From Methanomicrobiales archaeon (GTDB lineage: Archaea > Halobacteriota > Methanomicrobia > Methanomicrobiales > JACTUA01): a stretch of DNA of 63,457 bases. The notes beneath the pieces are model-generated. The model was not told where the DNA came from. It did no database searches and was given only the letters and a program-made list of their open reading frames with translations. The stretch is taken from positions 1 to 63,457 of the forward strand of contig JASEFH010000015.1 in the NCBI GenBank assembly GCA_030019205.1. Direction: 5' to 3'. Made by a program: the position numbers and the translations under genes. Positions 44,599 through 54,527 of this stretch are shown piece by piece. Within the stretch, counting starts at the first letter, position 1. Every line of letters begins with the position of its first letter.

Positions 44599-45826
44599 GT
44601 TTATCGAGAAGATGCGGCGGAAGGGGTGCGTCACGGAGATCGACGGCCCGTGCTCCTCCGCGTACGAGGCCCCGAAGATCGCCAGCCGGACGGACAGGAT
44701 CGTGTTCTTCCACGACATCGACGGATCCCGGGCCGTCATGAACCTGACCGCGAACCGGCACTCGCTCGCAGAGGCGCTCGGTATCGCGGAGTCGGAGCTC
44801 GTTCCCCGCCTCGCCGCAGCAGAGTACGCGGGGATGGTCGTGGAAGAGGGGCGGATCGCGATGGAAGAGCCCGATCTCTCCCGCTTTCCCGTAATGCGCC
44901 ACTACCCCGGGGATGCCGGACGGTACATCACGGGAGGGATCGTCTTCGCACGCTGGAACGGCGTGCAGAATGCATCCATTCACCGCATGCTGGTGCTGGA
45001 CGGGCGGCACGCGGCGGCGCGGCTGGTGGAAGGGCGGCACACCCACCTGATGCACCAGGCGGCGCTCGCCTCCGGAGAGCCCCTGCCGATCGCGGTCGCC
45101 ATCGGGGCACATCCGGCGGTCACATTTGCGAGCTGCACGCGGGTGCCGGAGGGGAAGGAGCTGCAGTTCGCCGCCGAACTCCTCGGCGGCGAGATCGGGG
45201 TGCGGAGATGCGCCAACGGCGTCCTCGTCCCGGACGCGGAGATCGTGCTCGAGGGGTATATCGGGCGGATGACCGCCCCGGAGGGTCCGTTCGTCGACAT
45301 CACCGGTACGTACGATTCCCAGCGGATCCAGCCGGTCATCGAGTTCACGGGCATGCACGCCAAGCCGGATCCCATCTACCATGGAATCCTGCCAGGAGGC
45401 GACGAGCACAGGATCCTGATGGGCGTGCCCTACGAGCCCCGAATCTACCGCGCGGTTGCGGGCGTGACCCGGGTGCGGAACGTCGCCCTAACCAAAGGGG
45501 GGTGTGGCTACTTCCACGCGGTGATCCAGATCGAGAAGAGCACGGAAGGGGATGCGAAGAACGCGATCATGGCGGCGTTCGCCGCCCACACTTCCCTCAA
45601 GCATGTCGTGGTGGTGGACACGGATATCGATCCCCTCGATCCCCACGAGGTGGAGTACGCCATCGCCACGCGGGTCAGGGGTGACGCGGATATCATGGTC
45701 ATCACGGGCGTTCGGGGGTCCTCCCTGGATCCGCGGCGGGCAGCGGACGGCACCAACGTGAAGGTCGGCGTGGACGCCACCATGGTGCTGGGCGAAGAGG
45801 CGGAATTCCGGCGCGCGGGGTGGTGA
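44591..45826 (+). CDS. UbiD family decarboxylase, probable anhydromevalonate phosphate decarboxylase
   Basis: A 411-residue prenyl-FMN-dependent decarboxylase. The Arg in QNASIHRMLVLDGRH near residue 137 and the glutamates in EIVLEGYIGRM and APEGPFVDITGTYD near 219-233 match the Arg-Glu-Glu catalytic set. The archaeal mevalonate pathway uses a UbiD homologue to turn anhydromevalonate phosphate into isopentenyl phosphate. Placement between ubiX and an AcnX dehydratase gene strongly suggests that job here. The family call is firm; the substrate is an inference from context. Other UbiD proteins act on aromatic acids. Confidence 0.88.
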   Translation: MREFIEKMRRKGCVTEIDGPCSSAYEAPKIASRTDRIVFFHDIDGSRAVMNLTANRHSLAEALGIAESELVPRLAAAEYAGMVVEEGRIAMEEPDLSRFPVMRHYPGDAGRYITGGIVFARWNGVQNASIHRMLVLDGRHAAARLVEGRHTHLMHQAALASGEPLPIAVAIGAHPAVTFASCTRVPEGKELQFAAELLGGEIGVRRCANGVLVPDAEIVLEGYIGRMTAPEGPFVDITGTYDSQRIQPVIEFTGMHAKPDPIYHGILPGGDEHRILMGVPYEPRIYRAVAGVTRVRNVALTKGGCGYFHAVIQIEKSTEGDAKNAIMAAFAAHTSLKHVVVVDTDIDPLDPHEVEYAIATRVRGDADIMVITGVRGSSLDPRRAADGTNVKVGVDATMVLGEEAEFRRAGW

Positions 45827-45829
45827 AAG

Positions 45830-46987
45830 GTGTTCCTGGATGCGGAGGAGGAGAAGATCCTGGAGGGCGAGTACGGGGAGACCCGCCGCCAGATGATGGA
45901 GATTCTGGTCGCGCTCGGCACGGTCTACGGTGCAGAGAGACTGATCCCCATCAGGAGCGCGCAGGTGAGCGGCGCCTCCTACAAGACCATCGGAGAGTGG
46001 GGCCTGAAGTGGCTGCAGAGCCTCGACGCCCGGGTGGTGGTGCCGACCGTGCTCAACCCGATCGGCATGCCGCGTGAGCAGTGGCAGGAGCTCGGGATCA
46101 GCGAGGCGTTCGCCTCCCGTCAGAACGACGTCCTGGAAGCCTATCGGAATCTTGGCGTGAAGCTCGCGTGCACCTGCACCCCCTATTACCTCCAGGAGAT
46201 GCGGTACGGCGACCACCTCGCGTGGGCGGAGTCTTCGGCCGTCGCCTATGCAAACTCCGTCATCGGAGCCCGCACGAACCGCGAGGGCGGTCCGGGCGCC
46301 CTGGCCGCGGCAATCGTGGGAAAGACGCCCTTCTACGGGCTTCATATCGTGGAGAACCGGAGGCCGCAGGTGGTCGTCGATCTCACGCGCCTGGAGATCC
46401 GGCCGGAGCAGTACGGGGCCCTCGGCTACGTCGTCGGCAGGAAGGTCGGAAACAGGATCCCCCTCTTTCTCGGCATCCGCCCCACCCGGGACCAGCTGAA
46501 GGCGCTCGGGGCCGCGATGGCGGCAACGGGTGCGGTCGCCCTCTTCCACGTGGACCGGATCACGCCCGAGGCCCGGGTGTTCCGCTACGCGCCGGATGGG
46601 CTCGATGCCCTCACCGTCGATACCGACGAGCTTGCCGCGCTCTATGCGGAGATCGAGGTGGATGCGGTGGCCGTCGGCTGCCCCCACTGCTCGGCGGAGG
46701 AGCTGCAGGCGGTCGCCCGCCTTCTCAGTGGCAGGCAGGTTAAAAAGCCCTTCTTCGTCTTCTCCTCCCGGGGCGTCATCCAGGCCAACCCGGAGGCGGT
46801 TATGGCGATCGAGCGGACGGGGGCGCGGGTGTACGCCGACACCTGCATGGTGGTCTCGCCGGGGTTGGAGAGGTATGCCGCCATCATGGTAAACAGCGGC
46901 AAGGCCCTCGCCTACGTGCCCGACATGTGCGGTGCGGTCGCGCGCCTCGGCACCCTGGAGGAGTGCGTGGAGGCGGCAACCACCTGA
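45830..46987 (+). CDS. AcnX-type dehydratase large subunit, probable phosphomevalonate dehydratase
   Basis: A 385-residue aconitase X (DUF521) protein. It has SGASYKTIGEWGLKWL near residue 45, NPIGM, and WAESSAVAYANSVIGARTNR near 125. Cysteines in CTCTPYYL, YADTCMVVSPG and VPDMCGAV can hold an Fe-S cluster. In archaea such a protein, with a DUF126 small subunit, dehydrates mevalonate 5-phosphate ahead of the UbiD decarboxylase. The small subunit is not seen in this window. A GTG start with GGTGA upstream lies 3 bases after the ubiD stop. Two direct repeats of GCGGGTATACG follow the gene (46993-47003, 47007-47017). Confidence 0.88.
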   Translation: MFLDAEEEKILEGEYGETRRQMMEILVALGTVYGAERLIPIRSAQVSGASYKTIGEWGLKWLQSLDARVVVPTVLNPIGMPREQWQELGISEAFASRQNDVLEAYRNLGVKLACTCTPYYLQEMRYGDHLAWAESSAVAYANSVIGARTNREGGPGALAAAIVGKTPFYGLHIVENRRPQVVVDLTRLEIRPEQYGALGYVVGRKVGNRIPLFLGIRPTRDQLKALGAAMAATGAVALFHVDRITPEARVFRYAPDGLDALTVDTDELAALYAEIEVDAVAVGCPHCSAEELQAVARLLSGRQVKKPFFVFSSRGVIQANPEAVMAIERTGARVYADTCMVVSPGLERYAAIMVNSGKALAYVPDMCGAVARLGTLEECVEAATT

Positions 46988-48231
46988 TCCCCGCGGGTAT
47001 ACGCGGGCGGGTATACGGGCTGACTCTCTTTGTCCGTTGCCGGGTATCCTCGTCCTGCTCGGGAGCGAGACGGCCGCGGATCTTGCGGGTGGCCCCGGGG
47101 CTCCACCCATCTTCCTCACCGTTCCGATCGGCCCGCCCCGGAGCCGAATCATCGGGCGGAACCGGGAGGCGGTTCTCTTCCCGAACAGACGCTTCGTCCC
47201 GGGAGACCCCGGGGTTCGGCGGGACCCCGGCGTGGAGGCGGAATGGAGCGGGGCGATCGCTCCCGAAGTCTTGGTCGACCTGCTGCGGATCGCTGACATC
47301 TAGGCGTATCGAGCTGGATCGTCACGATACGTATCTAGAATCGTCCCGTCGAGGGGATAGGGGCCCGGCGGCGGGAGGGTCAGGTGACAGCCGATATGCC
47401 GCCTGCTTCTCGACCGGGCGCGGGGGCGGTGCCGATCTCACCGACGACCCGTCCACCATCGTGGCCTTCAATCTCCCGGAGACCGGCGTGCTCCGCCTCA
47501 TTCTCCTGCCCCCGTAGTGTCGCTCGGGAAGGAGGTGCACGCCGATACATCGCCCAGATCCCCCTCCGCCGCGATCCCCCGGGCCAACACGGTCTCCCCC
47601 CATTCCGGACAGCGCCACCCTTGGCGGTGGCGGAGATGGGGGGAGCCCGCGGCCTGCGATGACGGTGGCGCAGTATCGGGGTGCCTTCAGGGGACTCCCG
47701 GTCGCCGGCGGCAAACGCCGATCGAGGGCAACATCCCCACCACGTCGCCGCCGGAGAATCGCGGATCGCCCGCCGGGAGCGGGTTGGGGTGGAGCTGATG
47801 GCGATTCCGGTCCGCTTGGGCGCGATCTTTCTTCCGGCCTGACCCGGGCGGCAGACAGGAGCGGGAGCCTCCGATGTTCCGGGATTCCATCCCGGACCAA
47901 GCTCTCGTGCAACGGAAGGAATGGCGGTTTGCCCCTCCCCGCAGCCCGAGAGGCCGCACCCTGCCCGAAACTGTGGTTTGCGGGAAACCCTGGCACCGAA
48001 GGGCGGCGCGAAGAATCCCCGTGATGGGCAGGCCTTTCAGACCTGTCGCACTGGGGGAGGATGGCGCCGTATTCGCTATCAACAGAGCCTTTGCCGCGAT
48101 CCCTCCCAAGGAGCCGTTCAAGGCACACTCCGCCATCGGATTCCGAGCAGGATGCGCTCCAATCACGCAACGGACCTCCGCCCATCCTGCAGGTGCTTGC
48201 TGGGAGAATTCCCCCGCCCGAGGCGGGCGGT
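46988..48231. other. Gene-poor gap, 1.2 kb, with a doubtful short frame
   Basis: One frame ending at 47303 has protein-like composition (GILVLLGSETAADLAG, then PPIFLTVPIGPP, ends LLRIADI), but its only late start is TTG 47037 without a binding site. I do not call it. A second stretch ending at 47517 reads TDDPSTIVAFNLPETGVLRL. These could be decayed genes. The rest has no gene-like content. A perfect hairpin CCGCCC-GAGGC-GGGCGG lies at 48215-48231, at the 3' end of the stress protein gene. Confidence 0.4.
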
Positions 48232-49092
48232 TCAATCCTGGTGGACAACCAGGATCGGCCTTTTTGTGCGTTTTGCCACCAGGTAGGTCGTGCTGCCCAG
48301 CACCAGCTCCCGCAGCCAGCCCTGACCATGCCGGCTCATCACGATGAGCGACACATCCTCCTCCTCGGCAAGGCGGATGATCTCGTCCGAGGGGCTGCCC
48401 AGCCGAACCCGGATGTCCGTTCCGATGCCCGCTGTATCGAAGGATTTTCGGGCCTCATCCAGTTTCTGCTCTGCAGCATGGACATACTCCTGAATCTCCT
48501 CCTGCGTCTCCCCCTGTGTGACGACATGCGCAAGCACCACCTTCTCCACCCCCTGCATACCCTTGAGCAGGGATGCCGTCTTCTGCGCAGGCTCCGAAAA
48601 GTCCGTTGGGTAGAGGAGCTTACTGAGTATGGACTGGCAGAACTTCTCGTACCGGGAATCGCCCATCTCCTCCGCCACGCGGTGGCGCATGATCAGCACG
48701 TGCTGTCTGGCATACCGCAGCACAGACCGCGAGACGCTTCCCAGAAGAATCCCCTGGACGATGCCCCGCCCCCGGGCACCCATGAAGATCAGGGTGACAT
48801 GCTCTTCTTCGGCCGTCTTCAGGATCGCTCCAGCGACATCACCAGCAGTGATGACCTCCACTTTTGCCCTGGTCCGGATCCCATGGCCTTCGAGCCGCTG
48901 CTTCTGCTCTTCGAGCTCGATCCGGGCACTGGCAATCGCCGGCCCATGGGTCCAGCCACGCTTGGAGGGGTATGTGGCATCGACGACGTGCAGGAGGATT
49001 ACCTCACGCACCCCGGGAATATCGCTCAGACAGTCCAGGGTTTTGCGGGCGTACTCGGAAAAGTCCGTGGCAAACAGTACCTTCTCAAACAT
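48232..49092 (-). CDS. Universal stress protein, tandem UspA domains
   Basis: A 286-residue cytoplasmic protein with two UspA folds (about 1-143 and 144-286), each beginning with a strand and FATDFSEYARK or YPTDFSEPAQK. Both keep the ATP-binding Gly motif: GARGRGIVQGILLGSVS in the first and SRHGQGWLRELVLGSTT in the second. Tandem Usp proteins bind ATP or cAMP and respond to stress; targets are unknown. GGAAGGG precedes ATG 49092. It lies 335 bases from the Ca-ATPase on the same strand and might belong to an ion-stress response, which is only context. Confidence 0.9.
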   Translation of the reverse strand: MFEKVLFATDFSEYARKTLDCLSDIPGVREVILLHVVDATYPSKRGWTHGPAIASARIELEEQKQRLEGHGIRTRAKVEVITAGDVAGAILKTAEEEHVTLIFMGARGRGIVQGILLGSVSRSVLRYARQHVLIMRHRVAEEMGDSRYEKFCQSILSKLLYPTDFSEPAQKTASLLKGMQGVEKVVLAHVVTQGETQEEIQEYVHAAEQKLDEARKSFDTAGIGTDIRVRLGSPSDEIIRLAEEEDVSLIVMSRHGQGWLRELVLGSTTYLVAKRTKRPILVVHQD

Positions 49093-49427
49093 GAGACCCT
49101 TCCATGTATTTTCTCGTTGATCCTAATTCAAAGTATGCGATAGAGGGCAGGCAGTTTCCAATTCACGGCGCTTTATCCTCAGGTACCCGATGCACGGGAT
49201 CTCCCCCGCGTGCCCGGCCAGGCCTCGATTCTTTTATCCCTGCAGCAACCTGGCTTGAGAATTCCACTCGTTCCCTCGCCACCAGGGTAGACGCGAGTGC
49301 AGAACGGGACGGCATCCCTGTGCAGGCCGTTGAACGAAGGAGGAAGTGCAGCGGCGGCAGGCTGGATCGCATGGAACGATGGCAGCAGAGGCATGGTGTG
49401 GGCATCACATCCGATCGGGGTTGGCCC
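49093..49427. other. Intergenic gap, 335 bases
   Basis: No gene is seen. The half near 49093-49140 is AT-richer and holds the promoter region of the stress protein; the other half is the 3' flank of the ATPase gene. Confidence 0.45.
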
Positions 49428-52178
49428 CTATCCTGCCGCGGCTGCACGGCTGCCCCGGTAGTACCGGATCGTCTTGTATGCCTCCCCGACGATCAGCAGG
49501 GGGAGCCCGAGGAGGAACAGCACCAGCCAGTCGGAGAGCGCCAGGGCAGTGGTGCCGAGGGCGGTCTGCAGCAGCGGGTTGTAGACCGCCAGCGCCTGGA
49601 GGATCAGGGTGGCGATCAGCGCAAGCACCAGCCAGCGGTTGGTCAGGATACCGGTCTGAAGGAGGGGCGTGCGGAACGAACGGAAGTTCAGGATATTCAC
49701 CATCTCGAAGACGACGATGCCGCTGAATGCCAGTGTGCGGGCCTGCTCCAGATCCATCGGCAGCCTCTGGCTGAAGAGGTAGATCATCACCCCGCCCATC
49801 CAGAGCCCGATCAGCAGGATGAGCAGGAGGGCCCGCCGGGAGAGGATGGGTTCGTTCGGGTCCCTCGGCGGCTGGGCCATGATGTCCCGCTCCGCCGGCT
49901 CCAAGCCGAGCGCCAGCGCCGTAACCCCATCGGTCACCAGATTCACCCAGAGGATCTGCACGGGCAGGAGGATCAGGGGGAGGTTCAGCAGGAGCGCCCC
50001 GCTGATGGCGACGATCTCGCCGATGTTGGACGAGAGCAGGTAGCGGGTGAACTTGGAGATATTGTCGTACTCCCGGCGCCCCTCCTCCACGCCGGAGACG
50101 ATGCTGGCAAAGTTGTCGTCCACGAGCACCGTGTCGCTGCTCTCTTTGGCGACATCGGTGCCCTTGATACCCATGGCGATGCCCACGTGCGCCCGTTTCA
50201 GCGCGGGGGCATCGTTCACGCCATCCCCGGTCATGGCGACGACCGCGCCCTGCCGGGAGAGCGCCTCCATCACGCGGAGTTTGTGCTCCGCGGAGACCCG
50301 GGCCAGGATCTTCACACTCTTCAGCGTCTCCGCCAGCTCCCGGTCGTCCATCCGGTCGATCTCCGAACCTCGAACCGCGCCCCGGCTCTCCAGGCCGATG
50401 GCGTCTGCCACCGCTTTGGCCGTCGCGGGGGAGTCCCCGGTGATCATGATCACGTCGATGCCGGCCCTTCGCGCCGTATCGAGCGCCTCCCGCACCTCCG
50501 GACGGGCGGGATCGAGGATGCCAAAGAGCCCCAGAAATACCATCTCGCGCTCGACAGCCCCCTCCTCCATCTCGATCCCGGCAGGAAGCGTCCGGCAGCC
50601 GACGGCCAGCACGCGGAGCCCGAGAGCGGCGAACCGCTCATAGGCGCTGCGGAACCTCTCGCGGGCGGCGCCGTCCAGATCCTGCACGGCCCCATCCTCC
50701 CGGTACCGGCTGCAGAGCGGGAGGATGACCTCGGGGGCGCCCTTCATGTAGGCGTTGATCCGGTCTCCTTCGTCGTAGACCGTGGTCATCCGCTTGCGGA
50801 GGGAGTTGAACGAGAACTCCCAAACGACGCGGGGAGGCGGGGATTCCAGGATCGGGAGCTGTGCCTTATGGGCGGCGACCACCAGCGCCCCCTCCGTCGG
50901 GGAACCGAGAATGCCCGGCGGATCCTGCGTGAGGGTGGCATGGCTGTTGAGGTATACCGCGCGGAGGAGCGCTGTGAGCCCCTCCGAGGATCGGGGATCG
51001 ACGGTCTGCCCGTCCTGCATGAACTCCCCCACGGGGCGGTAACCCACCCCGCTGACCTGGAACTCCTGCCCCGGGATGTAGATCCGCGTGACCGTCATCT
51101 CGTTGCGGGTCAGCGTTCCCGTCTTGTCGGTGGCGATGACCGAGACCGATCCGAGCGTCTCGGATGCGGCCAGGCGGCGGATCAGGACGTTCCTCTGCCG
51201 CATCGCCTGCACTCCCAGAGCCAGTGTCAGGGTCACGACGGCCGGCAGCCCCTCCGGGATGACCGCCACCGCCAGGGAGATGCCGATCAGGAACATCTCC
51301 AGCAGCTCCCGCTGCTGCAGAATCCCGAGCGCGATCACCAGGGATGCCACGGCAAGAGAGAGCTCCCCCATATTGCGTCCCAGGCGGTCGATCCTCCGCA
51401 CGAGGGGCGTGGCCTCGTCGGCGGTCGCCTGCGAGAGGTGGGCGATCTTCCCGAACTCCGTCGCCATGCCCGTACTGACCGCGACGCCCAGTCCTCTCCC
51501 GTTGGAGACCGTGGTGCCCATGAATGCCATGTTGGCCCGCTCCGCGAGGTTCAGGTCCGGTTCAAGGACCTGCGGGATCTTGTCCACGGGTGCGGACTCC
51601 CCGGTGAGAGAGGCCTCGTCGATCTGCAGCGTGGTCGCTTCCAGGAGATAGAGGTCCGCCGGTACCTTCCGCCCCAGCTCCAGCGCCACGATATCCCCCG
51701 GCACGATCGTGGTCGCATCGACCTCCTGCTCCTGGCCGTCGCGGATCACGACCGCACGCAGGGTGAGCATCTGCCGCAGCGACTCGATGGCCTGTCCGGC
51801 CCGCCACTCCTGTGTGAACCCCAGAACCGCGTTCAGCAGGACGATCCCCAGGATTGCCGCCGCATCGATCACCTCGCCGACGAGCAGGGAGATGGCAACG
51901 GCGATGAGAAGGATGAGGATCAGCACGCTCTTGAACTGGCGGACGAAGATCTGGAGTTTCGTCTCCCTCTTCTCACGGACGAACTCGTTTTTACCGTATC
52001 GTTCGAGCCGTCTTTCCGCCTCCTCCGCCGTCAGCCCGCTTCGCTGCGTCTGGAGACGCTGCAGCACCTCCGTATCCCCCAGCGCATGCCATGCGACAGC
52101 GCGGAGGGAGGGTTCCGCGCTCCGATCGGCCGGCCCCGCCCCGGCCTCGCAGTACTTCTCTTCCCTGCGGCTGTTCAT
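49428..52178 (-). CDS. P2-type cation (calcium) transporting ATPase
   Basis: A 916-residue P-type ATPase of the P2 group (SERCA/PMR1-like), pumping Ca2+ or a related cation across the membrane. Signatures: the cation-site PEGLP in VAVIPEGLPAVVTLT near 310, the phosphorylated Asp in ATDKTGTLTRNEMT near 348, KGAPEVILPL, and MTGDGVNDAPALKRAH near 640. About ten membrane spans flank these domains. The actuator motif TGES is present (SLTGESAPVDK). ATG 52178 has AGGAG 6 bases upstream; ATG 52217 adds 13 residues. Na+/K+ or H+ specificity cannot be excluded. Confidence 0.92.
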   Translation of the reverse strand: MNSRREEKYCEAGAGPADRSAEPSLRAVAWHALGDTEVLQRLQTQRSGLTAEEAERRLERYGKNEFVREKRETKLQIFVRQFKSVLILILLIAVAISLLVGEVIDAAAILGIVLLNAVLGFTQEWRAGQAIESLRQMLTLRAVVIRDGQEQEVDATTIVPGDIVALELGRKVPADLYLLEATTLQIDEASLTGESAPVDKIPQVLEPDLNLAERANMAFMGTTVSNGRGLGVAVSTGMATEFGKIAHLSQATADEATPLVRRIDRLGRNMGELSLAVASLVIALGILQQRELLEMFLIGISLAVAVIPEGLPAVVTLTLALGVQAMRQRNVLIRRLAASETLGSVSVIATDKTGTLTRNEMTVTRIYIPGQEFQVSGVGYRPVGEFMQDGQTVDPRSSEGLTALLRAVYLNSHATLTQDPPGILGSPTEGALVVAAHKAQLPILESPPPRVVWEFSFNSLRKRMTTVYDEGDRINAYMKGAPEVILPLCSRYREDGAVQDLDGAARERFRSAYERFAALGLRVLAVGCRTLPAGIEMEEGAVEREMVFLGLFGILDPARPEVREALDTARRAGIDVIMITGDSPATAKAVADAIGLESRGAVRGSEIDRMDDRELAETLKSVKILARVSAEHKLRVMEALSRQGAVVAMTGDGVNDAPALKRAHVGIAMGIKGTDVAKESSDTVLVDDNFASIVSGVEEGRREYDNISKFTRYLLSSNIGEIVAISGALLLNLPLILLPVQILWVNLVTDGVTALALGLEPAERDIMAQPPRDPNEPILSRRALLLILLIGLWMGGVMIYLFSQRLPMDLEQARTLAFSGIVVFEMVNILNFRSFRTPLLQTGILTNRWLVLALIATLILQALAVYNPLLQTALGTTALALSDWLVLFLLGLPLLIVGEAYKTIRYYRGSRAAAAG

Positions 52179-52355
52179 GCCGTCTCCTGCCGTGCGGGCC
52201 CCATGAATCCCCTCCACAGGGCAATAGGTTTCGCAGGGCGATAAGGTGTTGGATTCCCGCCGGGTACCCCCGGTCCGGTCAATCCCTCTCTACCCCCCGG
52301 CGCCGGTTCGCCGCCGTGCGGAGACCATGCATACAATAATGCTTCGGGACAACGG

Positions 52356-53663
52356 ATGATGAATACCGATAGCATGGCCGATCTCAGCGCGTACAAAATC
52401 CCCATTCTTGTCCTGGCGATTGCCGTCTCACTACTCCTCGAGGTCTTCGTGCACTACGGCCTGGGTATCAACATCATCTTCACGCACTTCTTCTACGTGG
52501 TCTTGGTGCTGGCGGGGCTCTGGTATTACCGCAGGGCGGTCTACCTCGCCATCGCCCTGGGCTCCATCCACATCCTGATCGAATACCTGACCAACGGCGC
52601 CATCAGCTCGGACGTGCTCATTCGCCCGGCCATGTTCATTGCCGTAGCCTTCGTGGTCGGGTATCTGGCAGAGAACATGGCAGAGGAGCAGAACACCCTG
52701 ATTCGAACGGTCGTCGACAAAACGCTGAAGTTCCGCCAATCAGCGGCGATCCGAAGCGGCGAGGAGGGAGATGTCCGCAACCACCCTGAGATCACAGCAC
52801 GGATCCGCTCCCTGCGCAGGGAGCGGAGTCATGCCGACCTGGTTCGCGGGCTGAAGAGCAGCAACCCCGACATCCGCAATACGGCTGCGGAACGGCTGGG
52901 GGAGCTGGGTGATCCGCAGGCCGTGAACCTCCTTGCCGAAGCCCTGGACGATCCCGATCCGGGGGTCCGCTGGAAGGCGGCTGAAGCCCTGGGAAAACTC
53001 GGAGCCCCGGCGGTGGATCCTCTCCTGATCGCCCTGAGGGGCGGCGACGTCGATGTGCGGTGGAAGGCGGCCGTCGCCCTGGGGGATATCGGAGATCCGC
53101 GGGCGATCGCCCCCCTTGCGGATCTGCTGGACGACGAGGACAGGTATGTGCGCACACGGGCCGCCGACGCCCTCGGGCGGATCGGCGGCCCGTCCGAACA
53201 GGTGCTGATCCACCTCCTCGCGAGGGGAGGGAAGCTGGAGCGTTGCGGGGCGGCGCTCGGCCTGGGGAAGATCGGCGATCCGGCAGCCGTCGAGGCCCTT
53301 CTCGCCGCTCTGGGGGATGCGGATCCCGATGTGCGGGACGCAGCGGTCCGCGCCTTCGGGGAGATCGGTGAACCGGCTGTTGCGCCCCTCATCGGACTGT
53401 TGAGAAGTGCGCCGGGGGACATCCGCAGGGAGGCGGTGCGGTCGCTCGTGCAGATCGGGGATCCGGCCGTGGATCGCCTGATCCAGGCTCTGAAAGAGAC
53501 CGATGCTGCGACACGGGAGGAGGCGTTCCGGGCGCTCGCCGAGATGGAGAACCGCAGGGCGATCGAGGCGCTCCTGTTCGCCCTCACCGAGGAGGACAGC
53601 GAGCTCCAGCGGGCAGCCCGCAATGCCCTGATCGGCATCAAGAGGAGCCGCAGGATCTCCTGA
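52356..53663 (+). CDS. Membrane-anchored HEAT-repeat protein
   Basis: A 435-residue protein. The first 110 residues hold three to four membrane segments (IPILVLAIAVSLLLEVFV, IIFTHFFYVVLVLAGLW, AVYLAIALGSIHILIEYL, PAMFIAVAFVVGYLAEN). The rest is a solenoid of about eight HEAT/PBS-lyase repeats of 31 residues, with the recurring unit VRWKAAEALGKLGAPAVDPL. It is probably a scaffold at the membrane; no enzyme domain is seen. TATA-like ATACAATAAT near 52331 is close to ATG 52356, so the start may be 52356, 52359 or 52374. Confidence 0.85.
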   Translation: MMNTDSMADLSAYKIPILVLAIAVSLLLEVFVHYGLGINIIFTHFFYVVLVLAGLWYYRRAVYLAIALGSIHILIEYLTNGAISSDVLIRPAMFIAVAFVVGYLAENMAEEQNTLIRTVVDKTLKFRQSAAIRSGEEGDVRNHPEITARIRSLRRERSHADLVRGLKSSNPDIRNTAAERLGELGDPQAVNLLAEALDDPDPGVRWKAAEALGKLGAPAVDPLLIALRGGDVDVRWKAAVALGDIGDPRAIAPLADLLDDEDRYVRTRAADALGRIGGPSEQVLIHLLARGGKLERCGAALGLGKIGDPAAVEALLAALGDADPDVRDAAVRAFGEIGEPAVAPLIGLLRSAPGDIRREAVRSLVQIGDPAVDRLIQALKETDAATREEAFRALAEMENRRAIEALLFALTEEDSELQRAARNALIGIKRSRRIS

Positions 53664-53762
53664 TCGGTCCCCGCCATCGCCCCGTGCCTCATCCGTGGGC
53701 GGCCGTGAACGAGCGATCTCCTCACCGTTTCTGCGATTTTATCCGCAGGAGTTCGTATACGT

Positions 53763-53771
53763 AGTTTTATT
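53763..53771 (+). promoter_or_regulatory. TATA box of the DUF432-mscS operon
   Basis: AGTTTTATT lies 19-27 bases before the GTG start at 53790. The mRNA would begin at or very near the start codon (leaderless). Confidence 0.5.
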
Positions 53772-53789
53772 CCGTTCCGATGCCCACCG

Positions 53790-54527
53790 GTGTACGTGTT
53801 CGGGGTCTACAACTCCACATTTTCCCATGAGAGCGGCGTCCTGAAGCTGAAGATCGAGCGGGATGGCGGCGTGATCCGCTACAGACGGGAGTCCCGCGAG
53901 GGTCAGGTGGAGAAACTGCTCGCCTCGCTCTCGGGGAGCGTGATTATCAGCCCCGTCGAACCCGTCAACCTCCCTACAGAGGTAGCGAAATATCTTCAGA
54001 TCGAGTTTCCTCCGCTGATCATCGGTCCGAAGGAGTCGCAGACTGTATACCTCACGTTCCCCCTGGAGATCGGGGTCTTCCTGGCAACCCGGGACTCCCA
54101 TGAGGTGATCGATGTCTTCTCCTACGAACGGGCCAAGTACACCCTCTACGGTTCGCCGAGATCGGGTGTCATCTGCCGCTGGCATGCGAGCCGGATCCAT
54201 ACGGAGGTGCCCAAGGCCGATCCGCTCCGTGAAGGCGTGCTGGAGCTGCACGTCTCCAACGAGGCGGAGACCTGGGCGGAAGTAGCCTGTGCGGTCTTCA
54301 CCGCCTTCGGTATCCGGCTCTACTACGACGGTCGGTTCGTCTCCATGGTCGCAAGGATGACGATTCTCTCGAGACTTGTCGCGGAGACGGTTTCTCTCGA
54401 CCGTCCGCTCTGTCCCGGCATGACCAAGGGGATCGAGCTCTACCGCGAGCGGACCATGCTGCCCGGCATGGAGCGGATCCCCGGCATGGAGAAGGACAAG
54501 TTCCTGATGGAGTGGGGCCTGAAATGA
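53790..54527 (+). CDS. DUF432 domain protein
   Basis: A 245-residue DUF432 protein, a euryarchaeal family without known activity (FGVYNSTFSHESGVLKLKI; EFPPLIIGPKESQTVYLTFP; SRIHTEVPKADPLREGVLEL). It is predicted beta-rich and soluble. It overlaps the downstream mscS gene by ATGA, and DUF432 genes are often found beside small mechanosensitive channel genes. A role as a cytoplasmic partner or regulator of the channel is a reasonable inference. The GTG start fits TATA spacing. Confidence 0.82.
   Translation: MYVFGVYNSTFSHESGVLKLKIERDGGVIRYRRESREGQVEKLLASLSGSVIISPVEPVNLPTEVAKYLQIEFPPLIIGPKESQTVYLTFPLEIGVFLATRDSHEVIDVFSYERAKYTLYGSPRSGVICRWHASRIHTEVPKADPLREGVLELHVSNEAETWAEVACAVFTAFGIRLYYDGRFVSMVARMTILSRLVAETVSLDRPLCPGMTKGIELYRERTMLPGMERIPGMEKDKFLMEWGLK

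Noticed and set aside
46932-47303. Frame ending 47303 after acnX, considered as the missing DUF126 small subunit
   Set aside because: It lacks the expected Gly/Ser-rich active-site pattern, starts inside acnX, and has no ribosome binding site at the only later start.
48215-48240. Hairpin followed by GGTTCAATCC, considered as a tRNA T-arm
   Set aside because: No acceptor, D or anticodon stems can be built from the flanking DNA.
47322-48329. 335-codon minus-strand frame
   Set aside because: Composition dominated by Arg, Pro, Ser and Gly; it also overlaps the real stress protein gene.
49104-52244. Very long open frame on the plus strand opposite the calcium ATPase
   Set aside because: The minus strand has every P-type ATPase signature, and the antisense product is low-complexity.
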